From assembly GCA_029379225.1 (NCBI GenBank), contig JAQYWR010000028.1, positions 1 through 64,000 of the forward strand: a stretch of 64,000 bases of DNA. The letters run 5' to 3'. Origin of the DNA: Nostoc sp. S4 (GTDB lineage Bacteria > Cyanobacteriota > Cyanobacteriia > Cyanobacteriales > Nostocaceae). Positions 9,120-16,054 of this stretch are shown here, piece after piece (position 1 is the first letter of the stretch; the number at the start of each line of letters is the position of its first letter). The notes below the pieces were generated by a model, which worked only from the letters and a program-made list of their open reading frames with translations, made no database searches and had not been told where the DNA came from. Both the position numbers and the translations under genes were made by a program.

Positions 9120-9746
9120 TTAACTTAAAGCCAAATCTGCTGGTGTATTACAGTTAAACAGCATATCTGGTTCTGGCAAAGGCAAAACTTCCACAGGATA
9201 TTGCTGTAACCACTGTTGAAACGCTCGCCCCCCTTGATTAATAAAATCCAGGAGTTCTGGCAAACAGCGACGGCGATAAAAACCACACAGAGGTTCCCAA
9301 CCTTTGGGATGAGCGGCTAAAGCTGCGATCGCATTATCTGCGACGCTATCAAGTCTAGTTGCCCATTCTTGCAAAACTTCAACTCGTAACTTTGGCAAAT
9401 CACAAGCCAGCAACAACACCCATTCTGTTTTGACTTTGAATAGTCCTTGAGCAAACCCAACTAAAGGGCCGTGTGTCTCAACAGAGGCAGAAGGCAAAGG
9501 TACTTCTTGGATAAACTCACAACCAGGCAAAAGCAAGTGTTGATAGCGCTCTGGCCAGGAAGTGACTACATAAACAGTATCGGCACAGCCTTTGGCAATT
9601 CCACAAACCCGCTGCAACAACGGCACTCCTTGAATGGGAATTAGAGCTTTATCCTCACCCATGCGAGAACTCTTACCCCCAGCTAATACGATTGCCGTTA
9701 ATTTGCAGCAACTAAACCTAACAGTGCTGCCTTCTTCTGTAATCAC
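9120..9746 (-). CDS. mobA: Molybdenum cofactor guanylyltransferase
   Basis: A 208-residue nucleotidyltransferase with the N-terminal MobA signature LAGGKSSRMG at residues 21-30, followed by DKALI, and the LLACDLP metal-binding motif in the middle. It joins GMP to molybdopterin to give the MGD form used by enzymes such as nitrate reductase. Its start lies 6 bp after the stop of the upstream DUF255 gene, so the two share a transcript. The first ~15 residues (MITEEGSTVRFSCCK) are an unusual extension, but no later Met or Val start fits before the motif. The assignment is good; a MobA-like nucleotidyltransferase with another substrate is less likely. Confidence 0.85.
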   Translation of the reverse strand: MITEEGSTVRFSCCKLTAIVLAGGKSSRMGEDKALIPIQGVPLLQRVCGIAKGCADTVYVVTSWPERYQHLLLPGCEFIQEVPLPSASVETHGPLVGFAQGLFKVKTEWVLLLACDLPKLRVEVLQEWATRLDSVADNAIAALAAHPKGWEPLCGFYRRRCLPELLDFINQGGRAFQQWLQQYPVEVLPLPEPDMLFNCNTPADLALS

Positions 9747-9752
9747 TCCCTA

Positions 9753-11822
9753 CTACCTACTCCCCACTCCCCGATTCTGACTTTGTTCCACTTGTTGCAA
9801 TAATCGCTCTACACTTTCTGCTGGTGCAAGGCACTTCAAACCTTGGCAAACTAAACCAACGCTTCCCTTCGGTAAATCAGATACTACAGCAAACACGGCA
9901 CTCGGCACAAACTTGGGAATCAGAGAATTTAATAGCTCTGTTGTGCTGCGAATCAAGGTCGAATTACGATACCAATCCAAGGCTGTAAACAAGCTGGGAC
10001 ATGCTTGGGGAGCGCGATGCATTACGCTCCTAAAAGCTTTTAAACCAAGTTCTGCTAAGTCTAAATAATCTAGATTATCGCTGAGTAACGCCAGACGCAC
10101 AAGGTTAGCGATCGCAACTCCATTGGCTGATGCTGTGGCATTATCCGCGTAACTGCGTTCACGCACAATTAAATCTTGACTTGAATCGCTGGATGCATTA
10201 TAATAACCACCTAACTCTACACTCCAGAGAAACTCGTTAAATTCATCTTGGATGGCGATCGCTTTTTCTAACCATTGCTTGTGTTCGGGGTTAGAGGCTT
10301 GTAAATCCAACAGAGCTTTAATAAAAAAGGCGTAGTCTTCAGACTGAGCTAAAACGGTTGGTTCTCCTTGATAGTTGAGTCGATGGAAATGCCCATCAAC
10401 AAACTGACGCTCTAAAATAAAATTCGCTGCTCGTGCTGCTAATTCCAGGTATGAGGATTCCTGGAAGACTCCCGCAGCTCTAGCCAACCCAGAAATCATC
10501 AAGCTATTCCAGGCGACAATCATTTTCGTATCTGTCACCGAAGGAATGCGGCCTGGCCAGTTACTAGTTTTTGCTTCCTGGTTGTTGCGAGCAGGAGGAA
10601 AAGTTTCAATCGACTCAAAACTAACTCCATAGCGGACTGTAAAAAGTTTATTTAGTGCTGTTTCCAGGGTTGCACTCAGTTGCCCTAAATGGCGTCTTTG
10701 CAAAACATTCTGACCTTCAAAGTTACCGTTAGGAGTTACGGTAAACTGTTGTTGTAATTCAGTAAGTTCTTCAGGCGTTAACAGTTGTTGTAGTTGGCTG
10801 TAACTCCAAACGTAAAAGGCTCCTTCCTCTGGCTCGACTTCTGTAGGTTGAGTGAAGCTATCAGCATCTTGAGCAGCATAGAAGTAACCCTCTGGGGCGG
10901 TCATTTCCCGTTTCAGCCATTGTATGGTACCAGCGATCGCTCTTGCAAAAGCTGGCTCTTGTATTCCTGCACTCCACAAACAAGCCAGATATTCCACAAT
11001 CTGTCCATTGTCGTAGAGCATCTTTTCAAAGTGGGGTACTGTCCAAGTCGGGTCAACAGTATAGCGATGAAATCCACCGCCTACATGGTCATAAATCCCT
11101 CCCAGTGCTAGGTCTAGTCCGCGCTGGGTACAAACTTGTTTGCCATCATACTGAGATTCAAAATTAAACCGAGTTCCCCGCAGTGCCAATTCTGCATAAG
11201 GAATCATTGGAAAGCTATTGCCAGATTGATTAGGAGTAATTATGGTTGTGCTGGTTTCCCAGCCTTGTCGGAGTAATTCGTGGTCTTCTAGCTCGTTGGT
11301 TGTCGCATCTTGCAACACCGCAGACGTAAGCAGTGACTCAATAATTAGAGCTTTGCGTTGTTGTAAGTCTTGTTTTTCTGTGTCGTAGTAACGGCGGAGT
11401 GCTTGCAACACTTGCAAAAAGCCAGGACGACCATAGCGTTGGTCTACAGGGAAGTAAGTACCAGCGTAAAACGGCACTAAATCCTCTGGCGATAGAAAGA
11501 CATTCAAAGGCCAACCTCCTTGACCGCTCATCATCTGCAAAGCTTGCATATAGATGCTATCGAGGTCGGGTCTTTCTTCTCGATCTACTTTGATCGGCAG
11601 AAAGTTGCTATTCATGTACTGAGCGATCGCTAGATCGGAAAAAGCCTCGCCTTCCATAACAGTACACCAGTGGCAACTAGAATAACCAATGGAGAGAAAA
11701 ATCGGTTTATCTTGCGCTTTTGCAGTTGTCAGGGCTTCGTCACACCAAGACCACCAGTCAATCGGATTTTCAGCGTGTTTGCGGAGGTACAAACTCTTAG
11801 CTTCAGCGAGGCGATTAGTCAT
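9753..11822 (-). CDS. Thioredoxin-domain DUF255/YyaL family protein
   Basis: A 689-residue protein. I choose the Met at 11822 (MTNRLAEAKS) rather than the one at 11834, since family members begin close to this NRLAxxxSxYL segment. The N-terminal thioredoxin-like domain carries the SSCHWC motif (about residues 44-56) and GGWPLNVFLSPE. The C-terminal two thirds form an alpha/alpha toroid like N-acyl-glucosamine epimerases, with GGGFHRYTVDPTWTVPHFEK and LYDNGQ. The family (YyaL, human SPATA20) has no settled reaction; redox or sugar-processing activity is assumed from folds. It is the first gene of a two-gene unit with mobA. Confidence 0.85.
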   Translation of the reverse strand: MTNRLAEAKSLYLRKHAENPIDWWSWCDEALTTAKAQDKPIFLSIGYSSCHWCTVMEGEAFSDLAIAQYMNSNFLPIKVDREERPDLDSIYMQALQMMSGQGGWPLNVFLSPEDLVPFYAGTYFPVDQRYGRPGFLQVLQALRRYYDTEKQDLQQRKALIIESLLTSAVLQDATTNELEDHELLRQGWETSTTIITPNQSGNSFPMIPYAELALRGTRFNFESQYDGKQVCTQRGLDLALGGIYDHVGGGFHRYTVDPTWTVPHFEKMLYDNGQIVEYLACLWSAGIQEPAFARAIAGTIQWLKREMTAPEGYFYAAQDADSFTQPTEVEPEEGAFYVWSYSQLQQLLTPEELTELQQQFTVTPNGNFEGQNVLQRRHLGQLSATLETALNKLFTVRYGVSFESIETFPPARNNQEAKTSNWPGRIPSVTDTKMIVAWNSLMISGLARAAGVFQESSYLELAARAANFILERQFVDGHFHRLNYQGEPTVLAQSEDYAFFIKALLDLQASNPEHKQWLEKAIAIQDEFNEFLWSVELGGYYNASSDSSQDLIVRERSYADNATASANGVAIANLVRLALLSDNLDYLDLAELGLKAFRSVMHRAPQACPSLFTALDWYRNSTLIRSTTELLNSLIPKFVPSAVFAVVSDLPKGSVGLVCQGLKCLAPAESVERLLQQVEQSQNRGVGSR

Positions 11823-11879
11823 AATCAAATGCAAATAGTTGCCTTCTTTGCTCAGTCTACCCTGTTGCTAAAAGGTTAG

Positions 11880-12686
11880 TTTAGATTGCTATATACATAT
11901 AGAAATAAACCCTACAAGAGAATTATATCTTCAGTAGGAGGCAGCATTATATGTTGTTGAATATAGCCTACACCTCTACAACTTATAAAATATTTTTACT
12001 GAAAAGTACGCAATAGCAAACTAACGATATTTGTTGGCATTTCCGGCACAGGTAACGCTGTTTTTGTTTTAACTATACTATTGGGGCTAAGTCCTGCTAT
12101 CAGGTGGAGCAAGAAGGTGATGATGACGGCTTGTACAATTTTTTCCAGCATGGCACGTCTCTCTCTAGATGGATAGCTTTAATTAGGACTGGTTATTGTA
12201 AATACACCTCGTATTATCGATTTACCGAATCTAGCAAAAATAATTTCACAACTGCTTAGACAAATCCTGAAAAAAAGTTTAAGATGTCTCCCTGATTAAA
12301 CAGAATTTTGCCAGCAGGTCGAATTTCGGTTATCAGTCTCATCACCACATTGCGTATAGCAGACGCCGATATTTGACGTTGGTGAGAGTCGCGGTTTTTT
12401 GATTTGTTCTTCCCTAGACAGGGACATTCTCCAAAGACAGCTTTTGCAGTTAAAAAGTGCCCTGACTGAGTACAACTAATTTTATAAATAATTGGAATTA
12501 GATTTTTGATAAATTAGTTTGAAGTGCGGATTTAGAAATTAGAACTATTGCAAAGTTATGTTTTGCACTCTTGTCAGCCAAAGCAAAACAGAAAAAGTCT
12601 AAATTTGCCAGAGAACAGGAGAGATAAACCCCAGTTTGCTTTTCTCATCGATAAAATGTATTTAATATAGCCATAAACCCCTTTCC
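11880..12686. other. Spacer upstream of clpP
   Basis: Spacer between the leftward DUF255 gene and rightward clpP. It contains one small leftward ORF (11996-12151), listed separately. A bulged inverted repeat (CTCATCACCA near 12339, TTGGTGAG near 12379) followed by TTTTTT at about 12395 could be the end of a small rightward transcript; no known RNA family matches by eye. The last 200 bp must carry the clpP promoter. Confidence 0.4.
11996..12151 (-). CDS. Small conserved-looking 51-residue protein
   Basis: An ATG-initiated frame of 51 codons encodes a peptide with an amphipathic/hydrophobic first half (EKIVQAVIITFLLHLIAGL, residues 3-21) and a Pro-containing polar tail (KTALPVPEMPTNIV). A GAGAGA stretch about 10 nt upstream could serve as ribosome-binding site. 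The good codon balance and regular helix favour a genuine small membrane-associated protein, but I cannot name a family. It points away from clpP, so it would use its own promoter within the 12.2-12.4 kb region. Confidence 0.45.
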   Translation of the reverse strand: MLEKIVQAVIITFLLHLIAGLSPNSIVKTKTALPVPEMPTNIVSLLLRTFQ

Positions 12687-13292
12687 ATGATTCCCATCGT
12701 TATTGAACAATCGGGTCGAGGTGAACGCGCCTTTGACATCTACTCACGGCTGTTGCGTGAGCGCATCATCTTTTTGGGACAGCAAGTAGACAACAACATC
12801 GCTAACTTGATTGTCGCCCAACTGCTGTATTTGGATGCTGAAGACTCGGAGAAAGACATTTATATGTATATTAATTCTCCCGGTGGTTCGGTGACGGCTG
12901 GCATGGGCATTTTTGATACCATGAAACACATTCGCCCTGATGTTTGTACTATTTGTACTGGGTTAGCGGCGAGTATGGGGGCTTTCCTTTTGAGTGCTGG
13001 TGCTAAGGGTAAGCGGATGAGTTTACCTCATTCTCGAATAATGATTCATCAACCTTTAGGCGGCGCTCAAGGACAAGCAACCGATATTGAAATTCAGGCG
13101 CGGGAAATTCTCTATCACAAGCGGCGGCTAAACGAGTATTTAGCCGAACATACCGATCAACCTATTGAGCGGATTGCTGAAGATACAGAACGCGACTTTT
13201 TTATGTCGCCAGAAGAAGCTAGAGAATATGGCTTGATTGACCAAGTGATTGACCGTCACGCTGCTGGTAGTCGGCCGGTAGCTCTTGTTTAG
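12687..13292 (+). CDS. clpP: ATP-dependent Clp protease proteolytic subunit
   Basis: A 201-residue serine peptidase that forms the barrel of the Clp protease. The catalytic triad is visible: S96 in [10 protein letters not shown]121 in MIHQPLGG, and D170 in ERDFFM. The [15 protein letters not shown] motif (58-72) lines the active site, and [20 protein letters not shown] is the typical N-terminal axial loop. Cyanobacteria keep several ClpP paralogues plus an inactive ClpR. This one has an intact triad, and its length is normal. No clpX or clpR lies beside it, so the paralogue number cannot be fixed from context. Confidence 0.95.
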   Translation: MIPIVIEQSGRGERAFDIYSRLLRERIIFLGQQVDNNIANLIVAQLLYLDAEDSEKDIYMYINSPGGSVTAGMGIFDTMKHIRPDVCTICTGLAASMGAFLLSAGAKGKRMSLPHSRIMIHQPLGGAQGQATDIEIQAREILYHKRRLNEYLAEHTDQPIERIAEDTERDFFMSPEEAREYGLIDQVIDRHAAGSRPVALV

Positions 13293-13313
13293 TCATTAGT
13301 CATTAGTCATTAG
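13291..13313. repeat. TCATTAG heptamer tandem repeat
   Basis: Three tandem copies of AGTCATT overlapping the clpP stop region (TTTAGTCATTAG). The same repeat class is seen after many genes in this window. Confidence 0.65.
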
Positions 13314-13341
13314 CAAAATACAGAGAATTAATGAAAAAGCG

Positions 13342-13381
13342 CAAAGTCACGACTCGGAGTTTCCTGCCAGTCGTGACTTTG
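13342..13381. terminator. Strong bidirectional hairpin after clpP
   Basis: Thirteen-base-pair perfect stem CAAAGTCACGACT/AGTCGTGACTTTG with a 14-nt loop, placed between convergent clpP and the 148-residue gene. It is a good shared terminator candidate although the T-runs on either side are short. Confidence 0.7.
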
Positions 13382-13410
13382 TAATAATGGACAAAGGACT
13401 AATACACTAA

Positions 13411-13857
13411 TTAAAATTCTGCTAATGGATCTGGCTGAGATTGGAGGAATTTCTCGAATTCCTCCAATTCTTCATCGGTCAGTAAAGTAGGCGATCGCTT
13501 CCCATAAGTTTTAATCAATGTACAACCTAAACGCTGAAGTTCGACATCTGTTTTAGCAATTAGATCAGATAAATCCGCAACTTCAGCTTTCTTTTTTGTG
13601 TTTCCTGTCTCTGACGCGCTGGTGACATCCTCTTGAGGGCTGTAACTCCCAGGTGTAAATGGTGTAATATTTGGTAGCGTCGGTTGAGATATAAGGTATT
13701 CGAGGAAGTGTAGTAATTCTTCATCGGTCAGTAAAGTAGGCGATCGCTTCCCATAAGTTTTAATCAGAGATTCCTGTCCCTGTTCTCGTGTCCAGCCTAA
13801 CCGCTGCATTTCGATATCCGTTTGGGCAATGACTTGAGAAAAATTTACAGGTTCCAT
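13411..13857 (-). CDS. Tandem two-module paralogue of the neighbouring 294-residue protein
   Basis: This 148-residue protein of unknown function is built from two copies of a helical module joined by a short linker. Module 1 (residues 7-60) reads VIAQTDIEMQRLGWT...GKRSPTLLTDEELL. Module 2 (about 97-146) repeats it but has lost seven residues between LG(W/C)T and LIKTYGKR. The linker has TPFTPGSYSPQED, also present in the 294-residue neighbour. At DNA level about 50 bp near 13471-13522 and 13708-13762 are almost identical, so the internal duplication is recent. The start lies exactly where the module begins in the neighbour, so the gene looks like a 3'-end duplicate lacking the N-terminal domain. 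It is 79 bp downstream of that gene. Confidence 0.65.
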   Translation of the reverse strand: MEPVNFSQVIAQTDIEMQRLGWTREQGQESLIKTYGKRSPTLLTDEELLHFLEYLISQPTLPNITPFTPGSYSPQEDVTSASETGNTKKKAEVADLSDLIAKTDVELQRLGCTLIKTYGKRSPTLLTDEELEEFEKFLQSQPDPLAEF

Positions 13858-13936
13858 AGCTTCGTTACTGTTTCAACTGCCTACGTTATTTGTGATTTGT
13901 CCTTCCAATGACAAAGGACAAATGACTATTAACTAA

Positions 13937-14821
13937 CTAAAATCCTGCTAGCGGGTCTGGCTGAGATTGGAGATATTTCAGAAATCCGTGCAATTCTTCT
14001 TCAGTCAATAAAGTACGTCCTCGCTTGCCGTAGGTATTAATTAGATGTTCCCGTCCCTGTTCTGGTGTCCAGCCTAAGCGCTGAAGTTCGACATCTGTTT
14101 TGGCAATTACATCAGATAAATCTACAGGTTCAGCTTTCTTCTTTCTCTTTGTTGTACTTGTCTGGGGAACTGCATCCTCTTGAGGACTATAATTTCGAGG
14201 TGTAAACGGTGTGACATTACTGCCAGAAATTCCAGAAAAGGTTTGATTTTCCATCTGGTTACCAGAGAACGTTTCCAAGTTTTCCCCTAGAGGCTCAAAT
14301 TCTAGCTGTCGGTTAGCAGTCAGAGCATACTGTTGACCTAAATCCTGACTGTAAGTATCGCTTGTACTTGGTGTGTCAGTTGTCAGTTGTAGTCTACTGG
14401 TAACACCTGCGGTGTCTAAATTGTCAGCTGAGACTGGTTCTGGTTTGGTATTTCGCTCTCTGGTGGATGGTAGAGATATTTCTTTATCGCTGACAACTGA
14501 CCACTGAGGAGCAGCAAATTCCTCATTCTTTATAGAGGAATAAGTAGATTCACTCAATCCACCTTTGGTGTTTAAGGAAGGATTGGGTTGTGCCTGGGAA
14601 ATTAATTCCTGTGGTGCATTAGTAATTCCCAAAACTATTAACGCCCTAGTTCTGGCTTGGTCTTCTGCTGCTTCTATTGTTTCTGCTGCTGCCATACCCG
14701 TAGCACGGGTTACACCTTCAATTTGTACGCTTGCCCGGACAATATATTTTCCTTGAAAAATTTGAACTAATTCAGAAATCAAGTTGCCGTTGGGATACAA
14801 GCTCTGGAATTGAGCCAACAT
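13937..14821 (-). CDS. Conserved cyanobacterial protein, possible single-strand annealing (Rad52/ERF-like) fold
   Basis: A 294-residue protein in three parts. Residues 1-67 are a compact alpha/beta domain (YIVRASVQIEGVTRATGMAA then an AEDQARTRALIVLGI helix); a strand pair followed by a helix with this 'A..RALxxLGI' ending is reminiscent of Rad52/ERF single-strand annealing proteins. Residues 68-235 are low-complexity, Gln/Ser/Thr-rich linker. Residues 236-294 are a helical module (VIAKTDVELQRLGWT, TYGKRGRTLLTEEEL) like those at the C-termini of several phage recombination proteins. I infer a nucleic-acid-binding role; no family name can be given with certainty. The downstream 148-residue gene carries two more copies of the module. 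Confidence 0.6.
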   Translation of the reverse strand: MLAQFQSLYPNGNLISELVQIFQGKYIVRASVQIEGVTRATGMAAAETIEAAEDQARTRALIVLGITNAPQELISQAQPNPSLNTKGGLSESTYSSIKNEEFAAPQWSVVSDKEISLPSTRERNTKPEPVSADNLDTAGVTSRLQLTTDTPSTSDTYSQDLGQQYALTANRQLEFEPLGENLETFSGNQMENQTFSGISGSNVTPFTPRNYSPQEDAVPQTSTTKRKKKAEPVDLSDVIAKTDVELQRLGWTPEQGREHLINTYGKRGRTLLTEEELHGFLKYLQSQPDPLAGF

Positions 14822-14841
14822 AATACTATTACCAATCTAAA

Positions 14842-14880
14842 GGGGACTGGGGACTAGGGACTAGGGACTAGGGACTGGAG
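14842..14880. repeat. GGGACTA tandem repeat
   Basis: About five tandem copies of GGGACTA/GGGACTG directly upstream of the leftward 294-residue gene. A short tandem repeat of the cyanobacterial heptamer class. Confidence 0.75.
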
Positions 14881-15119
14881 ACTAAGAAGTGGGAACAAGA
14901 GGAGCAGAGGGAAAGTTGCAGTAAGTCTTTCCCTTGTGCCCCTCTACACTAGACCTCTGCCTTTTGTGCCCAATCCCTAATCCCCAATGTTCAATCCCTA
15001 GTACAGTGGGCGTGGAAATAAACAGACCATACCCTGCGGTCAGCCACTTCGTGTCTATAAAATAGCGCAAATGCCGAAAAGACAACTGTTTTGACACTTC
15101 GACTTTGCTCAGTGTAAAC

Positions 15120-15148
15120 TTTTGACTTTTGACTTTTGACTTTTGACT
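15120..15148. repeat. TTTTGAC heptamer tandem repeat
   Basis: Four perfect tandem TTTTGAC units, with a partial fifth upstream (AAACTTTTGAC). Typical intergenic short tandem repeat of heterocystous cyanobacteria. Confidence 0.8.
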
Positions 15149-15756
15149 TGCGCGCAGCGGTACTAGTCCCTTTGAAAGTAATATTCTTGCTTTGTCTTTT
15201 GTCCCAATTGTAGCAGTAGCTCTTTTTTAAGGAAATTGTTAGCTAGTGCTAACTTACCTGGGTAGTCTTGTCTGTAATGCTATACTATTTACCCAACTTA
15301 ATGTCTAGAACTATTTTCTGGAAGTGCGCTCTAAATCTACAATAATGAAGATAGGTTCGCCCTCACTGCTTATTAAGCTGCTCGCCTAATTGTTACCGAT
15401 TCTACGTGTGGAAAAATTGGGTTTACCAGCAGTTCCTCCTAGTTAAAATTCAGAGTCTAATGGCGTAAAATTACCTTTAATCTAGACAATCAAACACCTG
15501 TAGTTTACCCTGCATACCGCTTTGGGCAGCATGGAGAGTTCTCCAAACCCAGCTTCTCAAAAACCGTCGCGTAATTACCTCGCAAGGCTAAATCTTAATC
15601 AGGCGTACTTTCTAAGTTTGGTTAGATAAAGGGATTTAAACCCAGACGAACTTTGAGAGCATCGTGCAGTGAGAAGTCCAAAAGACGCTTTAGAGTTGTC
15701 CGTGGGTCGGCTGACTCGGCTCAACACAACTTCGAGGGCTGTTTCTCGCAAGGGTA

Positions 15757-15795
15757 GGCAAGGCTTCCTTTCCTCGGAACTTAGGAAGCTTTGCC
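15757..15795 (+). ncRNA. Candidate structured RNA segment
   Basis: GGCAAGGCTTCCT (15757-15769) pairs with AGGAAGCTTTGCC (15783-15795), a 13-bp stem with a single G-U pair and 13-nt loop. A second strong hairpin follows at 15949. No known RNA family was recognised by eye; RNase P, tmRNA, 6S and SRP RNA signatures were not seen. The coordinates mark only the stem, not the ends of any transcript. Confidence 0.3.
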
Positions 15796-15948
15796 TCAGG
15801 GCAATTCGTTTGGGAGCTTGTTTCTATAAGCCGTCAAAATCCTTTAGGCTCTTAATCAGGGTAAAGGTGAAAGGGAAAACACAAGAAGGGAAAGGTTAAA
15901 ACGAAAAGGGGAAAGGTCTCAACGCAGGTCTTTTTCCCGTTTGTGCTT

Positions 15949-15973
15949 AACCCTTTGTCAGCTGACAGGGGTT
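15949..15973 (+). terminator. Palindromic hairpin, terminator-like
   Basis: Near-perfect 25-nt palindrome (AACCC..GTCAG/CTGAC..GGGTT) followed by ACTTTTCGCCTTTTTT on the plus strand. It could end a transcript from the structured 15.6-15.9 kb region, about 80 bp before the RNase II-family start. Confidence 0.45.
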
Positions 15974-16054
15974 ACTTTTCGCCTTTTTTGATGAGGGCAT
16001 ACAGGAAAGAACCAGATTAAAAAATGATGTTTTGACCAAAGGTCGGTTCACTGC

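Larger units (their letters stand above)
14822..16054. other. 1.2-kb gene-free region with repeats and structured DNA
   Basis: No convincing protein gene. It begins with GGGACTA tandem repeats (14842-14880), then TTTTGAC repeats (15120-15148). From about 15600 to 15973 the plus strand is rich in stems: a 13-bp stem with one G-U pair at 15757-15795 and a 25-nt near-perfect palindrome at 15949-15973. This could be a structured transcript ending just before the RNase gene. The open frame at 15669-15899 is Arg/Lys-rich and looks like translated structured RNA, not a protein. Confidence 0.45.

Noticed and set aside
12330..12400. Known small RNA (Yfr/6S type) upstream of clpP
   Set aside because: A bulged stem with a T-run exists, but none of the known cyanobacterial sRNA signatures could be recognised.
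14882..15097. 71-codon leftward frame
   Set aside because: No start signal, and it spans short repeats and 'CAATCCCTAATCCCC' intergenic sequence.
15669..15899. 76-codon rightward frame as a protein gene
   Set aside because: Composition is Arg/Lys/Ser-rich with no fold-like pattern and the frame covers a region of stems and repeats; it reads like translated structured DNA.
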